64,000 nucleotides of DNA. Origin: Argonema galeatum A003/A1. Lineage in GTDB: Bacteria; Cyanobacteriota; Cyanobacteriia; Cyanobacteriales; Aerosakkonemataceae. The position numbers were made by a program, and so were the translations under genes. Within the stretch, counting starts at the first letter, position 1. Each line of letters opens with the position of its first letter. Positions 17,952 to 27,537 of the stretch are shown piece after piece. The DNA is taken from positions 40,106-104,105 of the forward strand of contig NZ_JAIQZM010000019.1 in NCBI RefSeq assembly GCF_023333595.1. The letters are read 5' to 3'. The notes beneath the pieces are model-generated. The model was given only the letters and a program-made list of their open reading frames with translations, made no database searches and had not been told where the DNA came from.

Positions 17952-18800
17952 ATGATTGAAGTTTCAACCGGATGGCATGGCAACCTCAATTTAGTGTATG
18001 CTTCTAGCACTGGGAATACCCAGCTAATTCACGCTAGATCCCAAGCACCTCTGAAAATCCAACGCCCTTTTTATCCAGAGGGTGCAGATGTTTGTCATAG
18101 CGTAATTCTGCATACTGCTGGGGGAGTTGTAGGCGGAGACAGGCTATCTCTCGATTTTCACCTCCAACCGAATGCCAAAGCTTTAATTACTACAGCTGCC
18201 GCTAGTAAAATTTATCGCAGTAACGGGTTAGAAGCCAGACAAACTATTAAGATGCAAATCGATGCTGGTGCTTGTTTGGAGTGGTTACCGCAGGAAACAA
18301 TTGTTTTTAACGGGGCGGTTTATAGGCAAGATTTGCGAGTAGAATTAGCACCGGGCGCAACTTGGTTGGGTTGGGAAATTACGCGATTTGGACGTACTGC
18401 TAGAGGCGAGAAATTTTTGGAGGGAGATTGGCGCAGTCATACGGAAGTTTGGCAGGAAAAAAGACCGTTGTGGATTGACAGACAATGGTTACCAGCAGGG
18501 TCAGAAATTATCGATAGTCCGCACGGATTGGGTGGAGAAGCGATCGCAGCCAGTCTCGCTTGGGTGGGCCGATCGGTCCCACCAGAAATAGTGCAAAAAG
18601 CGAGAATGCTTTGGGCCGATCGAAACGCCGATCCTACAAGAGGCGAAGCCGGAGTCACCAGGCTGGCATCAGGCTTACTGTGTCGCTATCGTGGCTCTTC
18701 GACTACGGAGGTGAGAAACTGGTTTAAAGATGTTTGGCATCTGTTGCGCCTATCCTTTTTGGGACGTCCCAGTTGTGTGCCACGAGTTTGGCCTTTTTGA
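17952..18800 (+). CDS. ureD: Urease accessory protein UreD
   Basis: UreD (UreH) is the scaffold that binds apo-urease and recruits UreF and UreG for nickel loading. The 282-residue sequence shows the family landmarks RPFYPEGADVCHSVILHTAGG, VVGGDRLSLD, TAAASKIYRSNG and QETIVFNGAVY, and ends in the normal FLGRPSCVPRVWPF tail, so it is complete. It precedes ureA by 64 bases in the order ureD-ureA-ureB-ureC found in many cyanobacteria, here with extra genes between. ureE, ureF and ureG are not in the window. Confidence 0.95.
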   Translation: MIEVSTGWHGNLNLVYASSTGNTQLIHARSQAPLKIQRPFYPEGADVCHSVILHTAGGVVGGDRLSLDFHLQPNAKALITTAAASKIYRSNGLEARQTIKMQIDAGACLEWLPQETIVFNGAVYRQDLRVELAPGATWLGWEITRFGRTARGEKFLEGDWRSHTEVWQEKRPLWIDRQWLPAGSEIIDSPHGLGGEAIAASLAWVGRSVPPEIVQKARMLWADRNADPTRGEAGVTRLASGLLCRYRGSSTTEVRNWFKDVWHLLRLSFLGRPSCVPRVWPF

Positions 18801-18864
18801 CACGCTCAGCTAATCTGATACAGTTTAAATGGTATTGTATCTGAAACTAAAAAACAGTTTAACC

Positions 18865-19167
18865 ATGCAACTCACGCCACAGGAAAAAGACAAACTGCTG
18901 ATTTTTACTGCTGCCCTATTAGCAGAACGACGCAAGCAAAGAGGGTTAACTTTGAATTACCCAGAAGCAGTGGCGTATATTTCGGCAGCGATTTTGGAAG
19001 GTGCCAGAGATGGCCGCACAGTAGCAGATTTAATGAGCTATGGCACAACTCTGCTGACGCGGGAAGAAGTGATGGAAGGGGTGCCAGAAATGGTGCATGA
19101 AGTGCAAGTAGAGGCAACTTTCCCTGATGGGACAAAACTCGTTACAGTTCACAATCCAATTCGATAA
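18865..19167 (+). CDS. ureA: Urease subunit gamma
   Basis: The ATG at 18865 ([19 protein letters not shown]) gives exactly the usual 100 residues and is the family start; an in-frame ATG at 18829 would add 12 atypical residues. [39 protein letters not shown] and the C-terminal [14 protein letters not shown] are diagnostic. It assembles with UreB and UreC into the urease trimer. A DJ-1/PfpI gene separates it from ureB, which is unusual because ureA and ureB are commonly adjacent. Confidence 0.96.
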   Translation: MQLTPQEKDKLLIFTAALLAERRKQRGLTLNYPEAVAYISAAILEGARDGRTVADLMSYGTTLLTREEVMEGVPEMVHEVQVEATFPDGTKLVTVHNPIR

Positions 19168-19322
19168 AAAAGGAATGCTTAAATGTTAGCGAACGATTGG
19201 AAATGTAGGCGACGATCGCCCCTTATCAAAATTCAGTTTTATTAGAAAATATTAATGTTTACGATTGCAACAGAGTACCAGGCTCTTTTTGGATGAAAGT
19301 AGTTGCTGATTAAGGATTAGTT

Positions 19323-19892
19323 ATGAAAATTGCGTTTATCGTTTACAGGGGAATGACTGCGTTAGATTTGATCGGAGTGTACGATCCGCTAACTCGGCTG
19401 AAAACAATGGGATTTATGCCAGATTTGGAATGGGAAATTGTAGCTATTTCCCCAGAAGTAAGCGATGGCGCTGGACTTCGTTTTATCCCAACAAAAGTAG
19501 GCGAATCGCTGCAAGATTATGACATGGTAATTGTGCCAGGTGGAGTTACTGCTGGAGTCCTGAAATTAATTGAGGAAATGGAGTTAGTAGAATGGCTGAA
19601 AACGGCTAATTATTGCCAGTTTAAAGTTTCTGTCTGTACGGGTTCTTTGCTTTTGGGTGCAGCAGGATTCTTAGCCGGAAAAAAAGCCACCACCCATCCC
19701 AATGCTTTCAACGAACTTCAGAAATATTGTGCTTCTGTGGTAAACGAAAGAATTGTGGATGAAGGCGGGGTGATTACTGCTAGAGGCGTTACCTCATCTA
19801 TAGATTTAGGATTATATCTGTGTGAGAAATTTGCAGGTCGAGAGGTAAAAGAGAAAATTCGTCAGCGAATGGACTATCCTTATGGAATATAA
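19323..19892 (+). CDS. DJ-1/PfpI family protein (isonitrile-hydratase-like)
   Basis: This 189-residue protein has the class I glutamine-amidotransferase-like fold: MKIAFIVYRGMTALDLIGVY, the acidic residue after the first strand, YDMVIVPGG, and the nucleophile elbow VCTGSLLLGAAG with Cys near residue 106. The pattern is closest to the InhA (isonitrile hydratase)/AraC-amidase branch, but no HTH domain is present. It sits between ureA and ureB, only 21 bases before ureB, so it is probably translated from the urease transcript. Any link to urea metabolism is unproven. Confidence 0.85.
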   Translation: MKIAFIVYRGMTALDLIGVYDPLTRLKTMGFMPDLEWEIVAISPEVSDGAGLRFIPTKVGESLQDYDMVIVPGGVTAGVLKLIEEMELVEWLKTANYCQFKVSVCTGSLLLGAAGFLAGKKATTHPNAFNELQKYCASVVNERIVDEGGVITARGVTSSIDLGLYLCEKFAGREVKEKIRQRMDYPYGI

Positions 19893-19913
19893 ACTATTAA
19901 TAGGAGAGCAAAA

Positions 19914-20222
19914 ATGATTCCAGGAGAAACGATCGTACAAGAAGGGGAAATAGAACTGAATGCGGGGCGTTCTACGGTGGGGTTGCGGGTAGCAAATACA
20001 GGCGATCGGCCCATTCAAATTGGCTCTCACTTTCACTTTTACGAAGTGAACGAAGCACTAGATTTTGACAGAGAACAAGCACGAGGAATGCGCTTGGATA
20101 TCCCCGCAGGTACAGCGGTACGCTTTGAACCGGGAGATGAAAAAGAAGTGCAGTTAGTCCCCTTTGTCGGTAGCCGTCAAGTTTACGGATTCAATGGCAG
20201 AATTAATGGCTCATTAGAATAA
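19914..20222 (+). CDS. ureB: Urease subunit beta
   Basis: The 102-residue protein begins [19 protein letters not shown] and contains [41 protein letters not shown] and a [10 protein letters not shown] tail, all diagnostic of UreB. Length is normal. TAGGAGAGCAAAA precedes the ATG as a good ribosome site. It follows the DJ-1 gene by 21 bases. ureC lies 4.2 kb further on, behind a Uma2 gene and an opposite-strand pentapeptide gene. Confidence 0.96.
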   Translation: MIPGETIVQEGEIELNAGRSTVGLRVANTGDRPIQIGSHFHFYEVNEALDFDREQARGMRLDIPAGTAVRFEPGDEKEVQLVPFVGSRQVYGFNGRINGSLE

Positions 20223-20387
20223 GTATAATGGTAGTGTAATGCAAGTTTCGATTATTTGGAAGCGCGTCAAGCCGATTTTGGACGAAAAACCAGTAATTTG
20301 ACTTGAGTCACGGTCTCTGGTTTAGGTTAGTCAATGGGATAGTTCATAATTAATTATGATAGATAGTCTTGATGGGAGGATACGATC

Positions 20388-21107
20388 GTGGTTTCGATCC
20401 TAGAGGCACAGAAGGCAGTTAATATTATTTATCCCGACAGCGATGAGCAACCAATGGCAGATAATACAAAGCAATTTCGCTGGATTATGGTCATCCATCA
20501 CAACTTAGAATGGCTATTTGCCAAGGATGAGAATGTATTTGTGGCGGGGGATCTGCTGTGGTATCCGGTGGAGGGAAATAATAAACTGCGTCAAGCGCCA
20601 GATGTGATGGTAGTGTTTGGAGTTAAGAAAGGCGATCGCGGTTCTTATATGCAATGGAAAGAGGGAGGCGTTACGCCGCAGGTGGTGTTTGAGATTCTTT
20701 CTCCTGGCAATACATTGACAGAAATGAATCGTAAGCAGGTTTTTTATAACCGCTATGGGGTGGAAGAATACTATGTGTATGACCCGGATAAAAATGATTT
20801 GAGCGGTTGGTTGCGGGGAGACAATGGGTTAGACGTGATTGAGACAATGGCAGATTGGGTAAGTCCCCAGTTGGGAATTCGGTTTGATTTATCCCAGGAG
20901 GCGTTGCAGCTTTTTCGTCCAGATGGCGTGCCATTTGCCAGCTACTCAGAAATTTCTCAACGGTTGGAAGTGGCATTACAGGAGGTGGAACAGGAACGAC
21001 AACGGGCGGAACAGGAACGACAACGGGCAGAACAGGAACGACAACGGGCAGAACGATTGGCTGAACGTTTGAGAACGATGGGGATCGATCCAGAGGCGGT
21101 TGATTGA
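20388..21107 (+). CDS. Uma2 family (DUF820) predicted endonuclease with Arg/Glu repeat tail
   Basis: A PD-(D/E)XK-like Uma2 domain occupies residues 15-185: DVMVVFG, TPQVVFEILSPGNTL, YNRYGVEEYYVYDP. These proteins are hugely expanded in filamentous cyanobacteria and their targets are unknown. The start is GTG 20388 with GGGAGGA at 20374-20380. The C-terminus carries three near-identical copies of QERQRAE (about residues 204-224) coded by a 21 bp tandem repeat, forming a charged helix. It lies in the middle of the urease gene set. Confidence 0.85.
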   Translation: MVSILEAQKAVNIIYPDSDEQPMADNTKQFRWIMVIHHNLEWLFAKDENVFVAGDLLWYPVEGNNKLRQAPDVMVVFGVKKGDRGSYMQWKEGGVTPQVVFEILSPGNTLTEMNRKQVFYNRYGVEEYYVYDPDKNDLSGWLRGDNGLDVIETMADWVSPQLGIRFDLSQEALQLFRPDGVPFASYSEISQRLEVALQEVEQERQRAEQERQRAEQERQRAERLAERLRTMGIDPEAVD

Positions 21108-21118
21108 GGTGGCGTTGC

Positions 21119-21292
21119 GATGGCGCTAGCAGGCGCGGCTAGGGCGTGTTTTCAAACTCGATCGGCTTCGTTTCTGACGATTGAGATCCCCCTAAATCCC
21201 CCTTAAAAAGGGGGACTTTGAGTTTCTTTCCCCCCTTTTTTAAGGGGGGTTAGGGGGGCTCTAAGGGTTTGAAAACACGCCCTAGCGCCATC
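21119..21292. repeat. Long inverted-repeat element between Uma2 and pentapeptide genes
   Basis: The ends GATGGCGCTAG (21119-21129) and CTAGCGCCATC (21282-21292) are complementary, as are AGGGCGTGTTTTCAAA (21141-21156) and 21268-21283. Inside are two arms of a C-rich palindrome of the CCCCCTAAATCCCCCTT type. The element lies between convergent genes and is non-coding. The same inner palindrome is inserted in the TPR gene at 33088-33213. Confidence 0.8.
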
Positions 21293-21323
21293 TCTTTTCT
21301 TTTTGGAAATTTCTTGTTTGTCC

Positions 21324-24002
21324 TTATTCATCCGGCAAGAAACTTTCTCCCCATTTCACTTCAACTTTACCGCTGGGGCTAAACACAACCTTAAATTCAG
21401 CGACAGGCTTATTGATTACTAGCTTATTAGGTAGTATGAGAGTCTCATCCTTTGCCTTGCCGTCATCGGGTTTAGATAACAATTTGGGTAAGGGAGTAGT
21501 TGGAAGTAAATCAATCGCCAGTTTATCGATCGGTTCGTAGGAAACGACCGCTCCTTCCGTATCCACTAACACCCGATATACTAGATCGCGATCGAAATTG
21601 GCCGAGGTTTTATCAGTTTCTTTATTGCTAGATATTTGCCAATTTTGCACAATTAATTTTTGCAGATCCTCTTGCAACTTCTGGATCTTTTTCTCATCAG
21701 TAATAGCTGCCAGAGAATCGGCAGCGGCAGAGTCCAAACTAGAGGGAATCTCAGAGGGGATAACACCAGCCCCAGCTTTCAGTGCGATCGGTGCTTTTAA
21801 ACTGTTTTTCTCCAGATCCAGGGCATCGCCGATTAACTCGTTAATTTTTTTCCTGTCACTGACGGTAAGCAATCGATGCTGGAATACTATATATTTATAT
21901 TCTCTGGAAACCTTGTTCTCAATAACTCCGATCGCTTGTTCGACCGCCTCATGAGCCGCATAGCTGGGTGCTTCATCCACAATTGATTGTAGAGGTTGAT
22001 TGGGATCGAGCAGCATATTTGCCAACCTGCGAGTCAAAGGAACAATCCCAAACACATTTACCTTTTTCTCTAAACCCAATTCTTTAACTGCTTTAAGACC
22101 AATTTCTGTAGTCATCTCAGAGCCTCCCCACAGAACATTGATATTTGGGTGATTTTTGAGCATTTCCTTCACCTTATCGACCTCTTCTGGGGTTTTGGCA
22201 TCCGTCGTTCCCGTTTGCTCCCAAACAACGCCGGAATCTTTCATCCCTTTCGCAAAGCCCTGCAAATAAGGATAAAGGCGAGTTGAATCTGCCCCATCCA
22301 CCAGACCTACATTTAGCTCTCTAACCTGTTGCTTGTTATTTGGTTTAGCCCAAATTCCTATATACCTGCCAAGGTCGTAACCCATCTGTAAAGAATCACT
22401 TTCATAACAAGCAAATACAACTTTCTGAGCTTCTTTCGGCAGACAATCACCGATGTTAACTACTGCCACACCAGAGACATAAGCTTGGAGAATAGCGGGT
22501 ACTGATTTTTCTGGGTCTAGCGGTCTCATTATGATCGCATCCACGTCCTGAGTCAGTAGTTGTTTGATTCCTTGCGCTTCTGCCTCAACACTTTCTCCGG
22601 TCTTAATCGGCACAATTTCAACTTGTTTATTTTCCTTAGCGAACCTCTCTAAGCCTTGCTGATACAACTTATAAGTCAAGTTATCATTGGGAACAAGAAA
22701 TCCCACTTTATAAGTTTCTGGCGCTTCCTTGATAATTTTTGCTTCCCAGTCCTTGTCTTTAGCGGCTTTGTCCAAGTTGTAGGCTCGTTTCAGTTGATCC
22801 ACTGACCAGAACTTGGCTCGCTTAAGGTTAGCACGCTCGAATTCAGTCCCGATCGTAATCGTGCCCTTCCGCATATCCGCATAGCGAAGCAAAGCTCCCT
22901 TAAAGTTGGCTTTGTAGAGATCCGCTCCTTGGAGATTAACACGGCTTAAGTTAGAGCTTTGGAAATTGGCTTCTTTGAGGTTGGCTCCTTGAAGATCTGC
23001 CCAAAGCAAGCGGGAATTAATTAATGAGGCTTTTGTCAGGTTGGCATCCCGCAGATAAATGCGGCTCATGCGAGTGCTATCTAGATTGGCTTCCTCTAAA
23101 TTGGCTTTTTCCAGATTAGCAGCCCGCAGAATTGCTCCCTTCAGATTCGCCTTCTTCAAATTTGCCCCTTTCAGATTTGCTCTTTCCAGATTCGCTCCCT
23201 CTAGATTGGCTCCCTCTAGATTCGCTCCCTCTAGATTCGCTCCTTTTAAATTCGCTCCAGCCAAGTTGATCTGCGAAAGGTTAAATCCTTCATACCTGTA
23301 AAACTGAGGAGGCCATTGGGCAAAAGTTGCCGCTCCCAATTGGAATTTGTAGCATTTATTTAGCTCAATGCCTTCTAGGTTGGCCTTGGGAGCCTGTTCT
23401 CCTAATATACCTTCGCAGTTTTTGTTGAGGAGTTCTATAGCGTCTATTCTCGATTCAGAATATACAACGTCTTTCTGATTTCTAATTTCTTGTCGCGCTG
23501 TATCGAGCGCTGCTTGCTGTCGCTGGGGCGCTTCCCAAAAATAGGCTCCCATTGCTGCCAAAAGGGTGAATTGACCAATTACTGTCGCTAAACTATACAG
23601 AGAGACATTTTCACACCATTTAGCAAAATCTCCCAGGCGTTGGTCTAAAAACTTGAAAGGTCTGAGCCAGGAATACTCTTGTTTCTTTGGTAATCTTTCT
23701 AAATAGTAACTTTCAAACAGACGTCGATAGCTTTCGGCTGGCATATCTAGCCGTTTTGCTTCCTGTAACAATCTGTACTCTCGTTTAACTGGATCTGGAA
23801 TAGCAGCCACTCGGTTAAAGCTGGCGTCTAGATTCTGCAAAACGCTTTCTAGTTCTGATATTTCAGCTTTTTCCTCTTCTGTCCTTTCAATATTTTCCTC
23901 TGTTTGTTCTTTTTTTTGCTCTGTCTGTTTCTTACCCGCAGTCATTTTTTTCAAATGTTTGATCAGATCGGCTTGGTTCAGGTTAAAACGGGGGGTTTTC
24001 AT
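21324..24002 (-). CDS. Pentapeptide-repeat protein fused to a periplasmic sugar-binding/TorT-like domain
   Basis: The 892-residue protein has a charged cytoplasmic N-terminus with a coiled coil (about 20-55), one membrane helix near 143-162, and about 35 pentapeptide repeats (A-N-L-x-x type, about 240-415). A complete type I periplasmic-binding domain follows at about 440-750 (KVGFLVPNDNLTYKLYQQG, DAIIMRPLDPEKSVPAIL, NVGLVDGADSTRLYPYLQG, VLWGGSEMTTEIGLKAV), resembling Peripla_BP_4/TorT. The last ~140 residues are unassigned. The helix would place both repeats and ligand domain in the periplasm. It may be an anchored ligand sensor; no kinase or permease is adjacent. Confidence 0.85.
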   Translation of the reverse strand: MKTPRFNLNQADLIKHLKKMTAGKKQTEQKKEQTEENIERTEEEKAEISELESVLQNLDASFNRVAAIPDPVKREYRLLQEAKRLDMPAESYRRLFESYYLERLPKKQEYSWLRPFKFLDQRLGDFAKWCENVSLYSLATVIGQFTLLAAMGAYFWEAPQRQQAALDTARQEIRNQKDVVYSESRIDAIELLNKNCEGILGEQAPKANLEGIELNKCYKFQLGAATFAQWPPQFYRYEGFNLSQINLAGANLKGANLEGANLEGANLEGANLERANLKGANLKKANLKGAILRAANLEKANLEEANLDSTRMSRIYLRDANLTKASLINSRLLWADLQGANLKEANFQSSNLSRVNLQGADLYKANFKGALLRYADMRKGTITIGTEFERANLKRAKFWSVDQLKRAYNLDKAAKDKDWEAKIIKEAPETYKVGFLVPNDNLTYKLYQQGLERFAKENKQVEIVPIKTGESVEAEAQGIKQLLTQDVDAIIMRPLDPEKSVPAILQAYVSGVAVVNIGDCLPKEAQKVVFACYESDSLQMGYDLGRYIGIWAKPNNKQQVRELNVGLVDGADSTRLYPYLQGFAKGMKDSGVVWEQTGTTDAKTPEEVDKVKEMLKNHPNINVLWGGSEMTTEIGLKAVKELGLEKKVNVFGIVPLTRRLANMLLDPNQPLQSIVDEAPSYAAHEAVEQAIGVIENKVSREYKYIVFQHRLLTVSDRKKINELIGDALDLEKNSLKAPIALKAGAGVIPSEIPSSLDSAAADSLAAITDEKKIQKLQEDLQKLIVQNWQISSNKETDKTSANFDRDLVYRVLVDTEGAVVSYEPIDKLAIDLLPTTPLPKLLSKPDDGKAKDETLILPNKLVINKPVAEFKVVFSPSGKVEVKWGESFLPDE

Positions 24003-24406
24003 AATTTTGTAACGAATTGGGTGAAAAGTTTTAGGTAATGGTAATATAGTTAATCAAATGAAATTTTTATTTGCATTTTTATCGTAATTAGGTTTTTTGG
24101 TTTTCTTGATGCCAATGTTGGAGATTAATATATACCTCCTAATTTAGATCCGCAACCTCTTGAAATTGCTACTATAAGCATCAAATAACATACTAATTCC
24201 GAAACGGCCACATTGTTTGACGTGATTTTATGAAACTCAACAATTGGTAAGGATGATGACTCTTCCGTTTTTATACGCTGTACGAGATTTCGGCATCGGA
24301 GAAACTCCTGGGAGAGGAAAAATAAAGTGTTACATTAAGAACGCTTGCATACAGATTACGCAAGATCGATTATGACAAAATTAAAAGGAAGTCAGGAGGT
24401 CATCAG
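24003..24406. other. Intergenic region upstream of ureC
   Basis: About 400 bases between divergent genes must hold both promoters. It is AT-rich. The only clear signal is a strong ribosome site (CAGGAGGTCATCAG) just before ureC. No consensus NtcA site or RNA element is seen. Confidence 0.5.
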
Positions 24407-26143
24407 ATGAATTATAGAATGGATCGCCGTGCTTATGCGGAAACTTTTGGGCCAACCGTAGGCGATCGCATTCGCCTTGCCGATACGGAACTATTCATAG
24501 AAGTTGAGCGTGATTATACCACATACGGAGATGAAGTCAAGTTTGGTGGCGGCAAAGTAATTCGCGACGGAATGGGACAATCCCCCATCTCTAACGCCGA
24601 TGGTGCTGTCGATATGGTAATTACTAATGCTTTAATTCTGGATTGGTGGGGGATCGTCAAAGCAGATATCGGCATTAAAGATGGCAAAATATTTAAAATT
24701 GGTAAAGCAGGAAATCCCTACATTCAAGATAACGTAGATATTATTATCGGCCCTGGCACTGAAGTTGTTGCCGGGGAAGGATCGATACTAACTGCTGGCG
24801 GTATCGATACTCACATCCACTTTATTTGTCCGCAACAGATCGAAGTTGCGATCGCATCCGGCATCACCACCATGCTGGGCGGCGGTACTGGCCCTGCCAC
24901 TGGTACAAATGCTACCACCTGCACACCCGGCCCCTGGAATATGTACCGAATGCTGCAAGCCGCCGACGCCTTCCCCGTGAACCTGGGATTTCTCGGCAAA
25001 GGCAACAGCAGCAAGCCGGAAGGACTGGAAGAACAGGTGCTTGCCGGTGCGATCGGATTGAAATTGCACGAAGATTGGGGCACAACCCCAGCAGCGATCG
25101 ATACTTGTCTTAGTGTAGCAGATAAATACGACGTACAGGTAGCAATTCACACCGATACATTGAACGAAGCTGGCTTTGTGGAAGCAACTGTTGCAGCTTT
25201 CAAAGGTCGCACAATACATACCTACCACACGGAGGGAGCCGGAGGAGGACACGCACCCGATATCATCAAAGTCTGCGGCGAGGCGAATGTGCTGCCATCT
25301 TCTACTAACCCGACGCGCCCTTATACCGTCAATACTTTGGACGAACACCTGGATATGCTGATGGTGTGCCATCATTTGTCACCATCTATACCGGAAGATG
25401 TGGCATTTGCGGAGTCGCGCATACGGCGCGAAACGATCGCCGCTGAGGATATTTTGCACGATTTGGGCGCATTCAGTATGATTTCGTCTGATTCTCAGGC
25501 AATGGGGCGAGTAGGTGAGGTGATTATTCGCACTTGGCAGACGGCGCATAAAATGAAGGTGCAGCGGGGGAACCTCACCCCCCAACCCCCTCTCCGCAAC
25601 GGAGAGGGGGAGGAAGAGAGGGCAGATAATTTTCGGGCGAAGAGGTATGTGGCGAAATATACGATCAATCCCGCGATCGCGCATGGGATTTCTCAGTATG
25701 TGGGTTCTGTGGAAGAGGGGAAATTAGCAGATTTGTGCCTTTGGCGTCCGGCATTTTTTGGGGTGAAACCGGAGATCGTGATTAAGGGGGGTGCGATCGC
25801 TTATGCTCAAATGGGAGACGCCAACGCCAGTATTCCTACGCCTCAACCAGTCCATATGCGACCGATGTTTGGTAGTTTTGGAGGTGCGATCGCAGCCACA
25901 TCCCTAACCTTTGTTTCCCAAGCAGCACTAGAACAGGATATTCCAAGTCAATTAAAGTTACAAAAACGAGCGGTAGCAGTGTCAGGAACGCGCCAAATTA
26001 GCAAGCGGGATATGAAGCTGAACGATGCTTTACCGCGTGTGGAAGTTGATGCAGAAACTTATGAAGTGAGGGCTGATGGCGAGTTGCTAATTTGCGAACC
26101 TGCGACCGTTTTGCCGATGGCGCAGCGTTACTTTTTGTTCTAA
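24407..26143 (+). CDS. ureC: Urease subunit alpha (catalytic)
   Basis: UreC holds the dinuclear nickel centre that hydrolyses urea to ammonia and carbamate. The 578 residues begin [20 protein letters not shown] with AGGAGGT upstream. Metal and catalytic motifs are present: [13 protein letters not shown], the carbamylated lysine in [34 protein letters not shown] and the flexible-flap histidine in [15 protein letters not shown]. The family is usually about 570 residues; the excess is a small insert near residues 388-405 ([17 protein letters not shown]) encoded by a palindromic repeat at 25570-25621. The insert replaces a surface loop before the conserved [22 protein letters not shown] segment, so activity is probably kept. 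Confidence 0.96.
   Translation: MNYRMDRRAYAETFGPTVGDRIRLADTELFIEVERDYTTYGDEVKFGGGKVIRDGMGQSPISNADGAVDMVITNALILDWWGIVKADIGIKDGKIFKIGKAGNPYIQDNVDIIIGPGTEVVAGEGSILTAGGIDTHIHFICPQQIEVAIASGITTMLGGGTGPATGTNATTCTPGPWNMYRMLQAADAFPVNLGFLGKGNSSKPEGLEEQVLAGAIGLKLHEDWGTTPAAIDTCLSVADKYDVQVAIHTDTLNEAGFVEATVAAFKGRTIHTYHTEGAGGGHAPDIIKVCGEANVLPSSTNPTRPYTVNTLDEHLDMLMVCHHLSPSIPEDVAFAESRIRRETIAAEDILHDLGAFSMISSDSQAMGRVGEVIIRTWQTAHKMKVQRGNLTPQPPLRNGEGEEERADNFRAKRYVAKYTINPAIAHGISQYVGSVEEGKLADLCLWRPAFFGVKPEIVIKGGAIAYAQMGDANASIPTPQPVHMRPMFGSFGGAIAATSLTFVSQAALEQDIPSQLKLQKRAVAVSGTRQISKRDMKLNDALPRVEVDAETYEVRADGELLICEPATVLPMAQRYFLF
25570..25621. repeat. Palindromic repeat inserted in frame in ureC
   Basis: CCCCCTCTCCG (25586-25596) and CGGAGAGGGGG (25600-25610) form an 11 bp perfect stem with a 3-base loop, flanked by AACCTCACCCCCCAA. 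This is the well-known cyanobacterial intergenic repeat of the CTCACCCCCCAACCCCCTCTCC type. Here it adds a Pro/Gly/Glu-rich loop without breaking the frame. Confidence 0.8.
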
Positions 26144-26165
26144 TTCCGTAGTTCCTGAAAATATG

Positions 26166-26195
26166 GCGATCTGGTGAAACCAGATCGCGCTTTCT
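26166..26195 (+). terminator. Probable terminator after ureC
   Basis: GCGATCTGGT (26166-26175) pairs with ACCAGATCGC (26179-26188) around a 3-base loop, followed by GCTTTCTC. A 10 bp stem 22 bases after the ureC stop fits a terminator, though the T-run is weak. Confidence 0.55.
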
Positions 26196-26250
26196 CACCT
26201 CAACGCTCTAGTAACGAGTAAAAAGATAACGGCAAAAGTCGGAAACGATA

Positions 26251-27108
26251 TCAAGTCAGCGTCCAGACACCATCCCAATCTTCAGATGGCGGATTTTGGA
26301 GCCAATACTGGCAGCGTTTTAGATACATCATAGATGTCTTGTCATTGGTGTTCATATCTTCCACAACGATCGCAAACTCATTCATCGCACGCCGGAATTT
26401 GCGATTCAGATAATGGGCGCGTCCTTGATTGTAATGCTCCATCAACTTTTGCTTCTCCTCAGAAATTGGCTCGGAACGCAACCCCACCACTTCATATATA
26501 GCTATTGGTTGGTTTCTACCTTTGGTGTGAATATAGTCAAGCTCTCTAGCCCATATCTGTTCTGAGCAGAATTGATAAGTATTTTTGCTAATCACGATAT
26601 CGCAACCATACTGCTTGCTCATTCCTTCTAGGTAAGCGGCAATATTTACCGCGTCGCCAATGACAGTAAACTGGCTTAGTCTGCTAGAACCAAGATTACC
26701 AGCGATCGCTGTATCGGCATTGATGCCAATTCCAATTTGAAACACTGGCTTTTGGGCTCTAACAAGTTTGGCATTAAATTCTTGGAGGCTAGAGCGCATT
26801 TCCAGGGCAGCTTGTACTGACATCCAAGCATGATCTTCTAAAGGCAGGGCTGCACCAAAAGTTACCATTATTGAATCGCCAATATATTTATCTAAGGTAC
26901 CCCTGTGCTTAATAACAGCATCTGACATTACCTCAAAATATTCATTCAGCAAGCTCACAACATCTACTGGTTCCATATTTTCAGTCAACGTGGAGAAGCT
27001 GCGTATACCTGAGAATAAAATCGAAACTTCCCGGCGATCGCCCTGCAACCTAGTCTGATTCATTCCAAGGAACTCCTCTGTCAATTCCTCAATTTTATAG
27101 CTGTACAT
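26251..27108 (-). CDS. Class III adenylate/guanylate cyclase domain protein, possibly inactive
   Basis: The ATG at 27108 has GGAGTAAA directly upstream; the frame is open to a TTG at 27258, but those 50 codons look non-coding. The 285-residue product is almost only a cyclase catalytic domain: REVSILFSGIRSFSTLTENM, YIGDSIMVTFGA, IGIGINADTAIAGNLGS, FTVIGDAVNIAA. The first metal-binding Asp of the usual FSDIRxF motif is Gly here, while the second (YIGDSIM) is kept. Related cyanobacterial cyclases carry N-terminal GAF or receiver domains, which are missing. It may be a truncated or regulatory relic. Confidence 0.8.
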   Translation of the reverse strand: MYSYKIEELTEEFLGMNQTRLQGDRREVSILFSGIRSFSTLTENMEPVDVVSLLNEYFEVMSDAVIKHRGTLDKYIGDSIMVTFGAALPLEDHAWMSVQAALEMRSSLQEFNAKLVRAQKPVFQIGIGINADTAIAGNLGSSRLSQFTVIGDAVNIAAYLEGMSKQYGCDIVISKNTYQFCSEQIWARELDYIHTKGRNQPIAIYEVVGLRSEPISEEKQKLMEHYNQGRAHYLNRKFRRAMNEFAIVVEDMNTNDKTSMMYLKRCQYWLQNPPSEDWDGVWTLT

Positions 27109-27258
27109 TTTACTCCTGAACCCTTTCTCATTACAGACAATCTCAATCACGACCAAAGCACTGCAAACTTGAGATGCACCCCTGGTATCCGTGAGTGTAC
27201 TAATACATAAATTGGCTTGAAAAAACTTTTGGCGCAATGAGTCACGGCGTGGGTACAA

Positions 27259-27537
27259 TTGACCTAAATCAACATAATGGTGAGATTTGCATCACTGACA
27301 GGACTGACTTGAGAAGCATAAGCCAATATGCCTTTGCCCCTGGGAGGCTGAGGGAAAGACCGATATGTAGTGCCTAAAATGGAAAATGGTATAACTATAA
27401 GTTGACTACAAAATTGACGAAATTTATGGGGTAATTATGACCGAAGAACCTATAGTTACGTTCACGAGCGCCCTACAAAGATGATGCCATGCTGACAAGC
27501 AGAATGGGAAGGCTATAAAATTCCGCTGGCTAAAGCA
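27259..27537. other. Gene-free region between cyclase-like gene and small minus-strand frame
   Basis: No gene, RNA or clear repeat is seen in these ~280 bases. A short frame starting at ATG 27437 (MTEEPIVTFTSALQR) stops after 15 codons and may be a fragment, but it cannot be assigned. Confidence 0.4.

Noticed and set aside
24788..25375. 195-codon minus-strand frame
   Set aside because: It is antisense to the conserved ureC coding sequence and has shadow composition (Cys/His/Ser-rich).
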